From contig VGWY01000031.1 in assembly GCA_016873575.1 (NCBI GenBank), positions 1 to 16,685 on the forward strand: a stretch of 16,685 bases of DNA, given 5' to 3'. This DNA is from Nitrospira sp. Its GTDB lineage: Bacteria > Nitrospirota > Thermodesulfovibrionia > Thermodesulfovibrionales > SM23-35. The notes under the pieces were generated by a model, which was given only the letters and a program-made list of their open reading frames with translations, was not told the origin of the DNA and searched no databases. Positions within the stretch are counted from its first letter, which is position 1. Each line of letters begins with the position of its first letter. Positions 7,734 through 14,636 of this stretch are shown here, one piece after another. A program made the position numbers and the translations under genes.

Positions 7734-9377
7734 TTATTTTACCCTTTGAGGTACAGCCACACCGGCAGCCTGAAATGCCTTGCCGGCTTGTCCTTTCAGT
7801 TCACTTCTGAGAATGACTTCTTTATTACCGGTTTCTATTATAGTCTCCTTCAATTCCTCAAGATCGTTGATAATATCTGCCCACTCCACTTCCCAGCCTT
7901 TTGCAGACATCCTCTGTTGCAGCTCCTTTATCAGTAGAAGCGACAAAAAACTGCAAAACACATGACCCCGTATCGTCTCATCACACTTGTGATAAATAGG
8001 GCGTGTACTGAGGATTGTCTTCATCGTCCGGAATATCTGCTCAACCATCCATAACTGCTTGTACTGCAGTGCCACTTCCCTTGCCGACAGCGCCGTATTG
8101 GTCGTCAATACCCACTTGCCATCGTATCGAACCTCTTGTTTTACCTTATCTTCGTCTATTTCAAAGACCGCACCTGTATTCTTCAAATACTTCCTGTATC
8201 CCTTATTCCCTATAAGGCTCTTCCCCCCATGTTTAAGTTTCTCCTTAAGCGTAGCAATAATGGCTTCCCTGTCCAGTGCATCCTTTTTCGCCTGATCTTC
8301 ATTGATACAGATGATGTATCTTCTGCCTTTAAATTCTACTTCCTTTACTTTAAGCGGCGAGGGTGCTTTGCTGTCTGTACTCTTCGGATAAACTTCTTCA
8401 TATCGCCCTCCGCGGCTAAGCACATCTTCCCTGACTTCCTTCTGCTTCCTCATCCGTACTCCCAGTATATACTGTATCCCTTTTGTTTCCTCTATCTCCC
8501 GGATAGTCTCTTTGCTGATCATGCCACGGTCTGCCACTATGCATACCCTCTGTATCCCGAAACGTATCTTTAACCTGTCGATGACGGGCATCAATGTCTT
8601 TACATCAGCCGTGTTGCCAGGCCATAGTTCACAGCATATCGGCCTGCCCGTACCGTCTATTACTATGCCCACCACCATCTGTTTAAGATCAGGACGATGA
8701 TCTTTTGAATGTCCATATGCCCCGATTTCTTCACCACCATTGCCTTCAAAATATATGCTTGTTGTATCAAAAAATACCAGCGTTAGCTCTCCAAACAGAT
8801 CCCTGTTTCTTTGAAATATCCCCTCTTCTATCAAATCTTTAACACTCCTGGGCGAAAATGGAGTCGCCCCTTTCTGATATCCCTCCGGTAATTCCTCCCC
8901 CAGCCATGCCATTGCACGGTAAAGATGATGAAGGTCTATTCCCTCCGTACCTTCTATCTTGTATCCGTTTTGCCATTTCTCTGCTGCCCTGTCCGATCCC
9001 GGTTTGCTTAGCCTGTGTAGTACCGTCAGAAATATAGCCCGCTCTACCAAAAATCTGAATTTCCTCTCGTCCAAATGTGCCTCTATCGTTATCTTTATTC
9101 CTGTCTCTTTCCAAAGACGACCAAATATCATCGGCAGTCCAATTTTATACTCCCTCGACGATAATGACTCCCCCTGTTTGCCGGAATCAATAAGAGCAAG
9201 CTTTTCTGAAAACTTTACCCCAGACCGCAGAAGACTCTCCAGAGACCCCGATGCCTTCAAAACATCAATCCGGCCTATGGTGGCAATAACATCCTGCCGT
9301 ACCTTGCCTTTTTCCCTGCGGTTATGAGCAATCTGAAGGTATTCCCTCGGCCCTGACTTCTTGATTCTTAAAAACAT
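7734..9377 (-). CDS. IS1634-family (IS4-like) DDE transposase
   Basis: 547 residues, intact. It catalyses cut-and-paste or copy movement of the element. The N-terminal region (MFLRIKKSGPREYLQI, then RQDVIATIGR) is the DNA-binding part typical of IS1634 proteins. The RNase H-like core supplies the catalytic triad: Asp204 in FFDTTSIYF, Asp283 in VADRGMIS, and Glu446 in the terminal WMVEQIFRTMK motif, separated from the second Asp by the long beta-rich insertion characteristic of IS4-related enzymes (about 310-430). The start ATG at 9377 has no Shine-Dalgarno sequence; the promoter at 9415-9387 would start transcription about three bases upstream, which suggests a leaderless message. No frameshift or internal stop is present. 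Confidence 0.93.
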   Translation of the reverse strand: MFLRIKKSGPREYLQIAHNRREKGKVRQDVIATIGRIDVLKASGSLESLLRSGVKFSEKLALIDSGKQGESLSSREYKIGLPMIFGRLWKETGIKITIEAHLDERKFRFLVERAIFLTVLHRLSKPGSDRAAEKWQNGYKIEGTEGIDLHHLYRAMAWLGEELPEGYQKGATPFSPRSVKDLIEEGIFQRNRDLFGELTLVFFDTTSIYFEGNGGEEIGAYGHSKDHRPDLKQMVVGIVIDGTGRPICCELWPGNTADVKTLMPVIDRLKIRFGIQRVCIVADRGMISKETIREIEETKGIQYILGVRMRKQKEVREDVLSRGGRYEEVYPKSTDSKAPSPLKVKEVEFKGRRYIICINEDQAKKDALDREAIIATLKEKLKHGGKSLIGNKGYRKYLKNTGAVFEIDEDKVKQEVRYDGKWVLTTNTALSAREVALQYKQLWMVEQIFRTMKTILSTRPIYHKCDETIRGHVFCSFLSLLLIKELQQRMSAKGWEVEWADIINDLEELKETIIETGNKEVILRSELKGQAGKAFQAAGVAVPQRVK

Positions 9378-9386
9378 ATCACTACT

Positions 9387-9415
9387 AATATACGCTTTAT
9401 ATAATGCTATGTCAA
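9387..9415 (-). promoter_or_regulatory. Transposase promoter (sigma-70 type)
   Basis: Minus strand TTGACA (9415-9410), a 17-base spacer, then TATATT (9392-9387): 11 of 12 consensus positions at ideal spacing. Transcription would start near 9380, about three bases before the transposase ATG at 9377. Confidence 0.75.
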
Positions 9416-9431
9416 GTATATTATTACATTA

Positions 9432-9443
9432 CGTGGCACTACA
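9432..9443 (+). repeat. Internal 12-bp direct repeat, copy 2
   Basis: CGTGGCACTACA, identical to 7657-7668. It lies upstream of the transposase promoter, inside the IS. Confidence 0.6.
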
Positions 9444-9528
9444 TTTTAGGGGTATTTTAAAAACTTTGATTTCGTAGAATGGCTTGAATACTTGGTTTGC
9501 TCTTTCCTTATAGGGCGTTTTTAGCCCT

Positions 9529-9545
9529 CAACTGTAGAAGATGGG
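9529..9545 (-). repeat. Right terminal inverted repeat of the IS
   Basis: Read on the minus strand: CCCATCTTCTACAGTTG, matching the left end at 15 of 17 positions. A small hairpin AGGGC/GCCCT (9512-9528) sits directly inside it. Confidence 0.7.
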
Positions 9546-9546
9546 C

Positions 9547-9876
9547 TTAAGTTTGGGCCTGTGTAATACTTCTATAAAAGCAGGTTCTGTTGCCTGTATG
9601 ACAGGCGCCCGGGCCATGCTGGATTACCTTTACCAATAGAGTATCAGCATCACAGTCATACAGTATCTCCTTCACCTCCTGAACATGTCCGGAGGTCTCT
9701 CCCTTTTTCCAGTATTTCTGTCTTGAACGTGACCAGAAATGTGTGAATCCTGTTTCAAGTGTCATCTCAAGCGATTTCATGTTCATGTACGCCATCATCA
9801 GAACATCACCATTATTGACATCCTGTATAATGGCTGGTATCAACCCTTTATCATCATATTTTAATTCAGGTATCAT
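9547..9876 (-). CDS. hisI: Phosphoribosyl-AMP cyclohydrolase
   Basis: 109 residues: the stand-alone HisI enzyme, without the HisE pyrophosphohydrolase domain fused in many bacteria. It opens the adenine ring of phosphoribosyl-AMP, the third step of histidine synthesis. Signatures are AIIQDVNNGDVLMMAYMN (15-32), FWSRSRQ and KGETSGH (47-64), the magnesium/zinc motif DCDAD (74-78), and GPGACHTGNRTCF (88-100). Asp74/76/78 are the expected magnesium ligands and Cys75, Cys92 and Cys99 the zinc ligands. ATG 9876 is supported by AGGAGGG three to four bases upstream. It follows the DUF355 gene by 15 bases, so the two are one operon. Its stop codon abuts the IS end, but all catalytic motifs lie well before that point. 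Confidence 0.95.
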   Translation of the reverse strand: MIPELKYDDKGLIPAIIQDVNNGDVLMMAYMNMKSLEMTLETGFTHFWSRSRQKYWKKGETSGHVQEVKEILYDCDADTLLVKVIQHGPGACHTGNRTCFYRSITQAQT

Positions 9877-9891
9877 TATCCCTCCTGTACA

Positions 9892-10374
9892 CTACAACTT
9901 ATACCCGATCTTCCTCAGAAACTCTTTTCTGTGAGCCTTGTCTTCAGCCGACTCCACCCCTTTTGGTGAGAAGCCGTCGATAACACCGAGTATTCCATTC
10001 CCCTGCGATGTCGTTGCTACAATAACCTCAACTGGATTTGCTGTTGCACAGAAAATCCTGCAGACCTCCGGACAATTCTTTATCTGGTTTAGAATGTTGA
10101 TTGGGAAAGCATTCTTAAGCAGAATACAAAATACATGGCCTGCACTTATATCCTTAAGATTTTTCACACAGGTATTAACAAGTTCAGTATCATTGCCCTC
10201 TGTCCTTATCAGGCATGGCACTGATGCCTCTGTAAATGCAATACCGAATTTTGCCTGGGGCACGGTTGTCGCAATGATTTCATAAAGGTCCTCTGCGGTT
10301 TTTATAAAATGTGTCTGTCCTAAAATAATATTACAATCTTCGGGAATGTCTATCTTTATTGTTTTTAGTTCCAT
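9892..10374 (-). CDS. DUF355 / 'adenosine-specific kinase' family protein
   Basis: 160 residues from the preferred start. It matches the PF04008 family, common in archaea and scattered in bacteria. The archaeal structure led to the name adenosine-specific kinase, but the physiological role is poorly established. Family phrases are LGQTHFIKTAEDLYEII near the N-terminus, KFGIAFTEAS, TEGNDTEL, SAGHVFCILLKNAFPINILN, ICATANP-like FCATANPVEVI, GNGILGVIDG and a C-terminal LRKIGYKL. The frame extends 12 bases further up to an ATG at 10386, but an ideal GGAGG (10384-10380) lies five bases before the ATG at 10374, so 10374 is the likely start. It is the first gene of an operon with hisI and is divergent from the DUF4390-kinase operon. 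Confidence 0.88.
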   Translation of the reverse strand: MELKTIKIDIPEDCNIILGQTHFIKTAEDLYEIIATTVPQAKFGIAFTEASVPCLIRTEGNDTELVNTCVKNLKDISAGHVFCILLKNAFPINILNQIKNCPEVCRIFCATANPVEVIVATTSQGNGILGVIDGFSPKGVESAEDKAHRKEFLRKIGYKL

Positions 10375-10379
10375 ACAAA

Positions 10380-10384
10380 CCTCC
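10380..10384 (-). promoter_or_regulatory. Ribosome binding site that decides the DUF355 start
   Basis: GGAGG with a 5-base spacer to the ATG at 10374. It lies inside the first codons of the longer reading (ATG 10386), which has no comparable site upstream. Confidence 0.7.
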
Positions 10385-10427
10385 ATTCTCTGTGTCCTCT
10401 GTGGTTAAATTAAGTGTATTGCAGCTA

Positions 10428-10436
10428 TGTTATAAT
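10428..10436 (+). promoter_or_regulatory. Extended -10 promoter for the DUF4390-kinase-regulator operon
   Basis: TGTTATAAT: a perfect -10 hexamer TATAAT (10431-10436) with the extended TGn element. No clear -35 is present at 16-18 bases, as is common for extended -10 promoters. Transcription would start near 10443, about 26 bases before the ATG at 10469. Confidence 0.6.
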
Positions 10437-10468
10437 GAAAATAAATTTTTGGAGATGTCAAGCCTTAA

Positions 10469-11041
10469 ATGTCAAAGTATACACTCTTCACTCTTCATGT
10501 ATTCCTTGTCATCTGCTTTCTGCTCTTTTTTCATTCACCATTAAACGGTGCAGAAATAGCTGGCCTTGAAGTAAGGTTGCAGGAAAACGAAATCCATATC
10601 ACAACTGCCCTTTCACTGGAGGCAACTTATCTTGATGAGCTCAGTAATGGAATAACAAAAGAATTTAGATTTTATATAGACCTTTTCAAGGTCTGGAATA
10701 TGTGGCCGGATGAGTTTGTGCTTGGTAAATCCTTTATCAGAACTCTGAAATGTGATCCTGTTAAAAAGGAATATATTGCAACCTCATTTGATGGAAATAC
10801 CCTCATAGAGAAGAGGTTTAAGTCATTTGAATCCATGATAAGCTGGTCACTGAACATCAATAACCTTAAACTCGCACATATGCGAGAACTTGAGCCTGGT
10901 GTCTATTTTGTCAGGATAACTGTTGAGTCAAGGATAAGGAAGTTGCCTCCTGTAATAGGATACTTTATCATTTTCTTCTCCGAAAATGAATTCAAGATAA
11001 CAAAGGACTCCTCTTTTTTCAGTATAGGGGCAGGTAGGTGA
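10469..11041 (+). CDS. DUF4390 family exported protein
   Basis: 190 residues. A hydrophobic signal peptide covers about residues 4-27 with a likely cut after LNGA, so the mature part should be periplasmic or membrane-tethered. The rest fits DUF4390: an LSNGITKEFRFYIDLFKVW segment (about 58-76), a middle part with alternating strands (CDPVKKEYIATSFDG), and a later ELEPGVYFVRITVESRIRKL stretch ending in a conserved-style PP-IGYFIIFF. The molecular function of the family is unknown. The stop codon overlaps the GTG start of the kinase gene in GTGA (11038-11041), which implies translational coupling. Genes of this family are known beside NtrY-type kinases in betaproteobacteria, so an accessory sensing role in the envelope is a reasonable inference. 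GGAG lies 14 bases before ATG 10469; an in-frame stop immediately upstream rules out a longer start. Confidence 0.75.
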   Translation: MSKYTLFTLHVFLVICFLLFFHSPLNGAEIAGLEVRLQENEIHITTALSLEATYLDELSNGITKEFRFYIDLFKVWNMWPDEFVLGKSFIRTLKCDPVKKEYIATSFDGNTLIEKRFKSFESMISWSLNINNLKLAHMRELEPGVYFVRITVESRIRKLPPVIGYFIIFFSENEFKITKDSSFFSIGAGR

Positions 11042-13080
11042 AAAATCTCCGTTTTGGTCTCTTCATAGCAGCTATATTGTTATTGGTCATTTTATCCTTT
11101 TCCGTTGAACTGCATTATATGAGGCTCAAGACCATCCCCCTCTTTACAAAATTGGTGCTCCTTTTATTGGTGAACTTGACTGTCATTGCACTCCTGACAC
11201 TCATGTTTTTTGTCGGGAAAAGTCTTGTAAAACTCTATTTTGAGAAAAAACAGCGAATCACTGGATACAGGTTCAAAACAAGGCTTGTTGTCGTTCTCGT
11301 TGTCCTGACATTAATCCCTGTTGCCTTCTTATTCATTGTATCAAGCGGACTCGTAACGAATTTCATTGATCATTTATTTACGTCAGAACTCAAACAACCC
11401 TTGAAAAGCTCTATAGAGATTGCCAAGGCTGTTTATGATATTGAAAGGCAAAAGGCACTTGATTACGCGAAGGCCTTATCACAGGGCAGGACATATAGTG
11501 GTAATTATACAGTCAGGCATCTTACAGAAAAACCAAAGGATGTTACGGAAACAATTAAATCTGCATTTGATGGTAAGGCAGATGTTGAAGTTATATCAGG
11601 GGTAAATGGAGATACCGTGAGGGCTGTTGTACCTGAATACCGGGGTGGGAAACAGATAGGCATAATCGTTGTTGAATCCTTTATCCCCAAAAAGATTACT
11701 GAGAATGTAGAAACGGTAAAGGATGCTTATGAAAATTATCTGACGCTGGAATTTTGGAAGATGCCCATAAAAATAAATTACCTCCTCATCCTTGGGTTCA
11801 TTACCTTGCTTGTTGTCTTTATGGCCCTCTGGATTGCCTTGAGGATTGCAGGGAACATAACTGACCCCATACAGAATCTTGCACAGGCAACCGAGCAGGT
11901 TGCCGCAGGGAATCTCGATATAAAGGTTGATGTGGACAGGCAGGATGAGATAGGGCTTCTCGTGGATTCATTTAATCATATGGTGAAGGAACTCAAAGAT
12001 GGGAAGGAATCGCTCCAGACCGCATATCTTGAATCTACCCAACGAAGACTCTTTATAGAAAATATCCTGAAGAATATCAATTCAGGTGTGATTATGCTTG
12101 ATACTGCGGGGACTATTCTCATGATTAATGATGCAGCGTGTTCAATACTTCATATACATCAGGAGGATGTTATAAATAAAAATTACCGTGAGCTTGTATC
12201 AATGATACAATCCAAAGATCTCCATACCCTTGTGAAAGGGATAGAAGGCAGGGAATTTAAGCCTGTCAATAGACAAGTAGAAGCAATCATAGGAAACAGA
12301 CGAGGTATCCTCAGGGTATTTATAACCAGTCTCAGGGATTCGCAGAAATACATCGGCATGCTCGTTGTCTTTAACGATATTACAGATATTATCATGGCTC
12401 AGAAGGAAATAGCATGGCAGGAGATTGCCAGAAGAATAGCTCATGAGATAAAGAATCCTCTCACCCCCATTAAACTTTCAACAGAGCGAATGGTAAAGAA
12501 ATGGCAGCACAGGGATGCAGACTTTGAGCAGGTATTCGACCGCTCGACAAAGAGCATTATAAAAGAGGTTGATAGCTTGAAAAGGCTGGTTGATGATTTT
12601 TCCAGATTTGGTAAGATGCCTGAGATAAAAAAGACACCAACCCTTATCACAGGTATAATAGATGAGGTTATTAATCTGTATAAGGGCTATAAGGGTGTTG
12701 AGATAACGGTATCAGCCCCGGGAGAAAATCCCTTGGTGGAACTGGATGGAGAACAGTTCAAAAGGGTTATGATCAATATATTCGACAATGCCCTAAAGGC
12801 TGTCTCCAGCAAAGGCAGGATTGATGTTAGGTTGCAGTATGATCAGCCATCGAACAAGGCTTACATAGACATTGCTGATGATGGCCCTGGTATAAAGGCT
12901 GAGGATAAGGAAAAGTTATTCCTCCCACATTTTTCTACAAGAGAAGATGGCACAGGTCTTGGCCTTGCAATAGCAAACAGGATTATTGAAGAACACAGAG
13001 GGTATATAAAGGTCAGTGACAACGAACCAAAAGGGACTGTGTTTACCATAGAGATTCCGATAAAGGACGTTGCTATTTAG
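11038..13080 (+). CDS. NtrY-like membrane sensor histidine kinase
   Basis: 680 residues, starting with GTG overlapped by the upstream stop. Membrane segments lie at about residues 7-24, 38-60, 84-104 and 247-270; the 105-246 stretch would be an extracytoplasmic sensor region. A HAMP linker follows (about 268-320, ITDPIQNLAQATEQVAAGNL), then a PAS domain (about 340-450). The HisKA domain has the phospho-accepting His469 in RIAHEIKNPLTPIKLS. The ATPase domain shows the N box (INIFDNALKA, Asn584), G1 box DDGPGI (614-619), F box (LPHFST) and G2 box GTGLGLAIA (638-646). Topology and the HEIKNPLTPI motif are typical of NtrY rather than the soluble NtrB. It should phosphorylate the regulator encoded 22 bases downstream. 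The stimulus is unknown; nitrogen control should not be assumed. Confidence 0.93.
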   Translation: MKNLRFGLFIAAILLLVILSFSVELHYMRLKTIPLFTKLVLLLLVNLTVIALLTLMFFVGKSLVKLYFEKKQRITGYRFKTRLVVVLVVLTLIPVAFLFIVSSGLVTNFIDHLFTSELKQPLKSSIEIAKAVYDIERQKALDYAKALSQGRTYSGNYTVRHLTEKPKDVTETIKSAFDGKADVEVISGVNGDTVRAVVPEYRGGKQIGIIVVESFIPKKITENVETVKDAYENYLTLEFWKMPIKINYLLILGFITLLVVFMALWIALRIAGNITDPIQNLAQATEQVAAGNLDIKVDVDRQDEIGLLVDSFNHMVKELKDGKESLQTAYLESTQRRLFIENILKNINSGVIMLDTAGTILMINDAACSILHIHQEDVINKNYRELVSMIQSKDLHTLVKGIEGREFKPVNRQVEAIIGNRRGILRVFITSLRDSQKYIGMLVVFNDITDIIMAQKEIAWQEIARRIAHEIKNPLTPIKLSTERMVKKWQHRDADFEQVFDRSTKSIIKEVDSLKRLVDDFSRFGKMPEIKKTPTLITGIIDEVINLYKGYKGVEITVSAPGENPLVELDGEQFKRVMINIFDNALKAVSSKGRIDVRLQYDQPSNKAYIDIADDGPGIKAEDKEKLFLPHFSTREDGTGLGLAIANRIIEEHRGYIKVSDNEPKGTVFTIEIPIKDVAI

Positions 13081-13102
13081 CTACGTCCTAAAGGAGAGTT
13101 AA

Positions 13103-14446
13103 ATGGCAGGACCGGTTGTACTTGTAGTAGATGATGAAGAAGGTATAAGGGAGAGTCTCTCCGGGATTTTAGAGGACGAGGGATATGAGGTATTAACCTC
13201 AAGTTCCGGTGAAGAGGCGATCGGGGTGATAAAAGAGCAAAGTCCTGATCTGATACTCCTTGACATATGGCTTCCAGGCATGGATGGTATCCAGACGCTT
13301 GAGGAGATTAAGACCATAAAGCCTGAGCTTCCAGTAATCATGATCTCCGGTCACGGCAATATAGAAATTGCAGTTAAGTCAACAAGGATTGGTGCATACG
13401 ACTTTCTTGAAAAACCACTTTCCCTTGAGAGGGTGCTTATATCTGTTAAAAGGGCAATTGAAAGAAAGACGCTTGAGATGGAAAATAAGGCACTCAAACA
13501 GGATATGGTAAAGAGATGGAGACTTATTGGCGATTCTCAGAAGATGAAACAGCTCAGAGAGCAGATAGATATGGCAGCACAGAGCAACAGCAGGGTGTTA
13601 ATACTTGGCGAGAGTGGCACAGGCAAAGAACTTATTGCACATTTACTTCATGAAAATAGCAGAAGGGCAGAAAAACCATTCATTGAGGTAAACTGTGCTG
13701 CAATTCCACAGGAACTTATAGAGAGTGAACTTTTTGGCCATGAAAAGGGCTCTTTTACGGGTGCATTTGAAAGGAAAAAAGGCAAATTTGAACTTGCAGA
13801 TGAAGGTACTTTATTTCTTGATGAGGTTGGTGATATGTCACTTCCAACCCAGGCTAAGGTACTTCGTGTTATAGAGACCCAGGAATTTCAACGTGTTGGA
13901 GGGAGCAGGAATATAAAGGTAGATGTGAGAATTATTGCAGCTACGAACAAAGAACTCCGAGAGGAGGTAAGGGATGGTGCTTTCAGAGAGGATTTGTTTT
14001 ACAGGCTGAATGTCATACCAATAGTTGTTCCTACATTGAGAGAAAGGAAGGAGGACATTCCGGCACTCGTTGAGTATTTCCTTGAATATTTTGCATTTGA
14101 ATATAGACAGAAACCCAAGAAAATGACCCCGGAGGCATTAAAATCACTTAAGTCATATGACTGGCCTGGAAATATAAGGGAACTCAGGAATGTGATAGAG
14201 AGGCTTGTTATCATGACCCCTTCAAATGTCATAGAACCGAAGAATTTAATTTTAAGAGATACCGAACCCCCTGATTATTTTGCCATCAAAACATTGAGGG
14301 ATGCGAGGGATGCATTTGAGAGGACCTTTATTATAAAGAGGCTTGAGGAAAACAACTGGAACATATCAAAGACAGCAGAAGTCCTTCAGATCGAAAGGAG
14401 CAACCTCCACAAAAAGATCAAGGCATACGATATAATTGTACCTTAA
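13103..14446 (+). CDS. NtrX/NtrC-family sigma-54-dependent response regulator
   Basis: 447 residues in three domains. The receiver (1-120) has the acidic pocket Asp10/Asp11, phosphorylation site Asp54 (LLDIWLPGMDG), Ser82 and Lys104. The AAA+ domain has Walker A GESGTGKE (169-176), the sigma-54 contact loop in the form GSFTGAF (216-222; usual GAFTGA), Walker B LFLDEV (237-242) and the sensor/arginine-finger region FREDLFYRLNV (294-304). A Fis-type helix-turn-helix ends the protein (about 405-443, ISKTAEVLQIERSNLHKKIK), a wording typical of NtrX. AAGGAG (13091-13096) lies six bases before ATG 13103. It should activate sigma-54 promoters when phosphorylated by the kinase encoded directly upstream. 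No -24/-12 site was recognised in the window, so targets are probably elsewhere. Confidence 0.94.
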   Translation: MAGPVVLVVDDEEGIRESLSGILEDEGYEVLTSSSGEEAIGVIKEQSPDLILLDIWLPGMDGIQTLEEIKTIKPELPVIMISGHGNIEIAVKSTRIGAYDFLEKPLSLERVLISVKRAIERKTLEMENKALKQDMVKRWRLIGDSQKMKQLREQIDMAAQSNSRVLILGESGTGKELIAHLLHENSRRAEKPFIEVNCAAIPQELIESELFGHEKGSFTGAFERKKGKFELADEGTLFLDEVGDMSLPTQAKVLRVIETQEFQRVGGSRNIKVDVRIIAATNKELREEVRDGAFREDLFYRLNVIPIVVPTLRERKEDIPALVEYFLEYFAFEYRQKPKKMTPEALKSLKSYDWPGNIRELRNVIERLVIMTPSNVIEPKNLILRDTEPPDYFAIKTLRDARDAFERTFIIKRLEENNWNISKTAEVLQIERSNLHKKIKAYDIIVP

Positions 14447-14496
14447 CGATTCAATCCATGTCATCAAATTCACTTATTCCATTAAGTGTTTAAGTT

Positions 14497-14569
14497 GTCA
14501 TTCCCGCAAGCGGAGAGCGTCGGGAATCCTTCTGAAAACAAAGAAAGATTCCGGACAAGCCGGAATGAC
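14497..14569. repeat. Dispersed palindromic repeat, copy 2
   Basis: This copy shares the plan and the central words AATCCTTCT and GAAAGATTCC with copy 1. The left arm is a hairpin ATTCCCG...CGGGAAT (14500-14506 and 14521-14527) with a 14-base loop; the right arm is ATTCCGG-acaag-CCGGAAT (14548-14566). The outer ends GTCATTCC/GGAATGAC pair with each other. It lies between the convergent regulator and HD-GYP genes. The rest of this gap (14447-14496, 14570-14636) shows nothing recognisable. Confidence 0.8.
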
Positions 14570-14636
14570 GAAGGTGTCATCTTGATTGCAACTTGGAATT
14601 ATCATCTCAATTTAAGGGTTCAAAGATTTCTGAATC

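Larger units (their letters stand above)
7591..9545 (-). mobile_element. IS1634-type insertion sequence, about 1.96 kb
   Basis: A single transposase gene is enclosed by imperfect terminal inverted repeats: CCCATCTTCAACACTTG at the left (7591-7607) and its 15/17 inverted match at the right (9545-9529). The length fits IS1634 elements (about 1.5-2 kb, one large ORF). No convincing target duplication is adjacent. GTTTG occurs at 7585-7589 and 9551-9555, but the right copy stands five bases off the end. The right end touches the stop codon of hisI (9549-9547). The transposase frame is intact, so the element may still be active. The outer boundaries come only from the inverted repeat and could shift by a few bases. 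Confidence 0.72.

Noticed and set aside
8136..8573. 145-residue plus-strand frame opposite the transposase
   Set aside because: It is antisense to the catalytic core of an intact transposase and rich in Phe/Leu/Ser/Cys as expected of a shadow frame; no start signal.
8839..9114. 91-residue minus-strand frame inside the transposase gene
   Set aside because: Same strand but shifted frame within a complete, well-conserved transposase; composition (Gly/Arg/Gln-rich) is a shadow, not a programmed frameshift product, because the main frame needs no shift.
7675..9448. ATTTTA at 7675-7680 and 9443-9448 as target duplication of a shorter element (7681-9442)
   Set aside because: The ends this would give pair poorly, whereas 7591/9545 give a 15/17 inverted match. 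ATTTTA is also common in AT-rich DNA.
9434..9455. TGGCAC as the -24 half of a sigma-54 promoter
   Set aside because: The required TTGC-type -12 half is absent at the right spacing, both here and at the identical repeat at 7659.
10359..10544. 61-residue plus-strand frame upstream of the DUF4390 gene
   Set aside because: It starts antisense inside the DUF355 gene and overlaps the DUF4390 signal peptide in another frame; no ribosome site.
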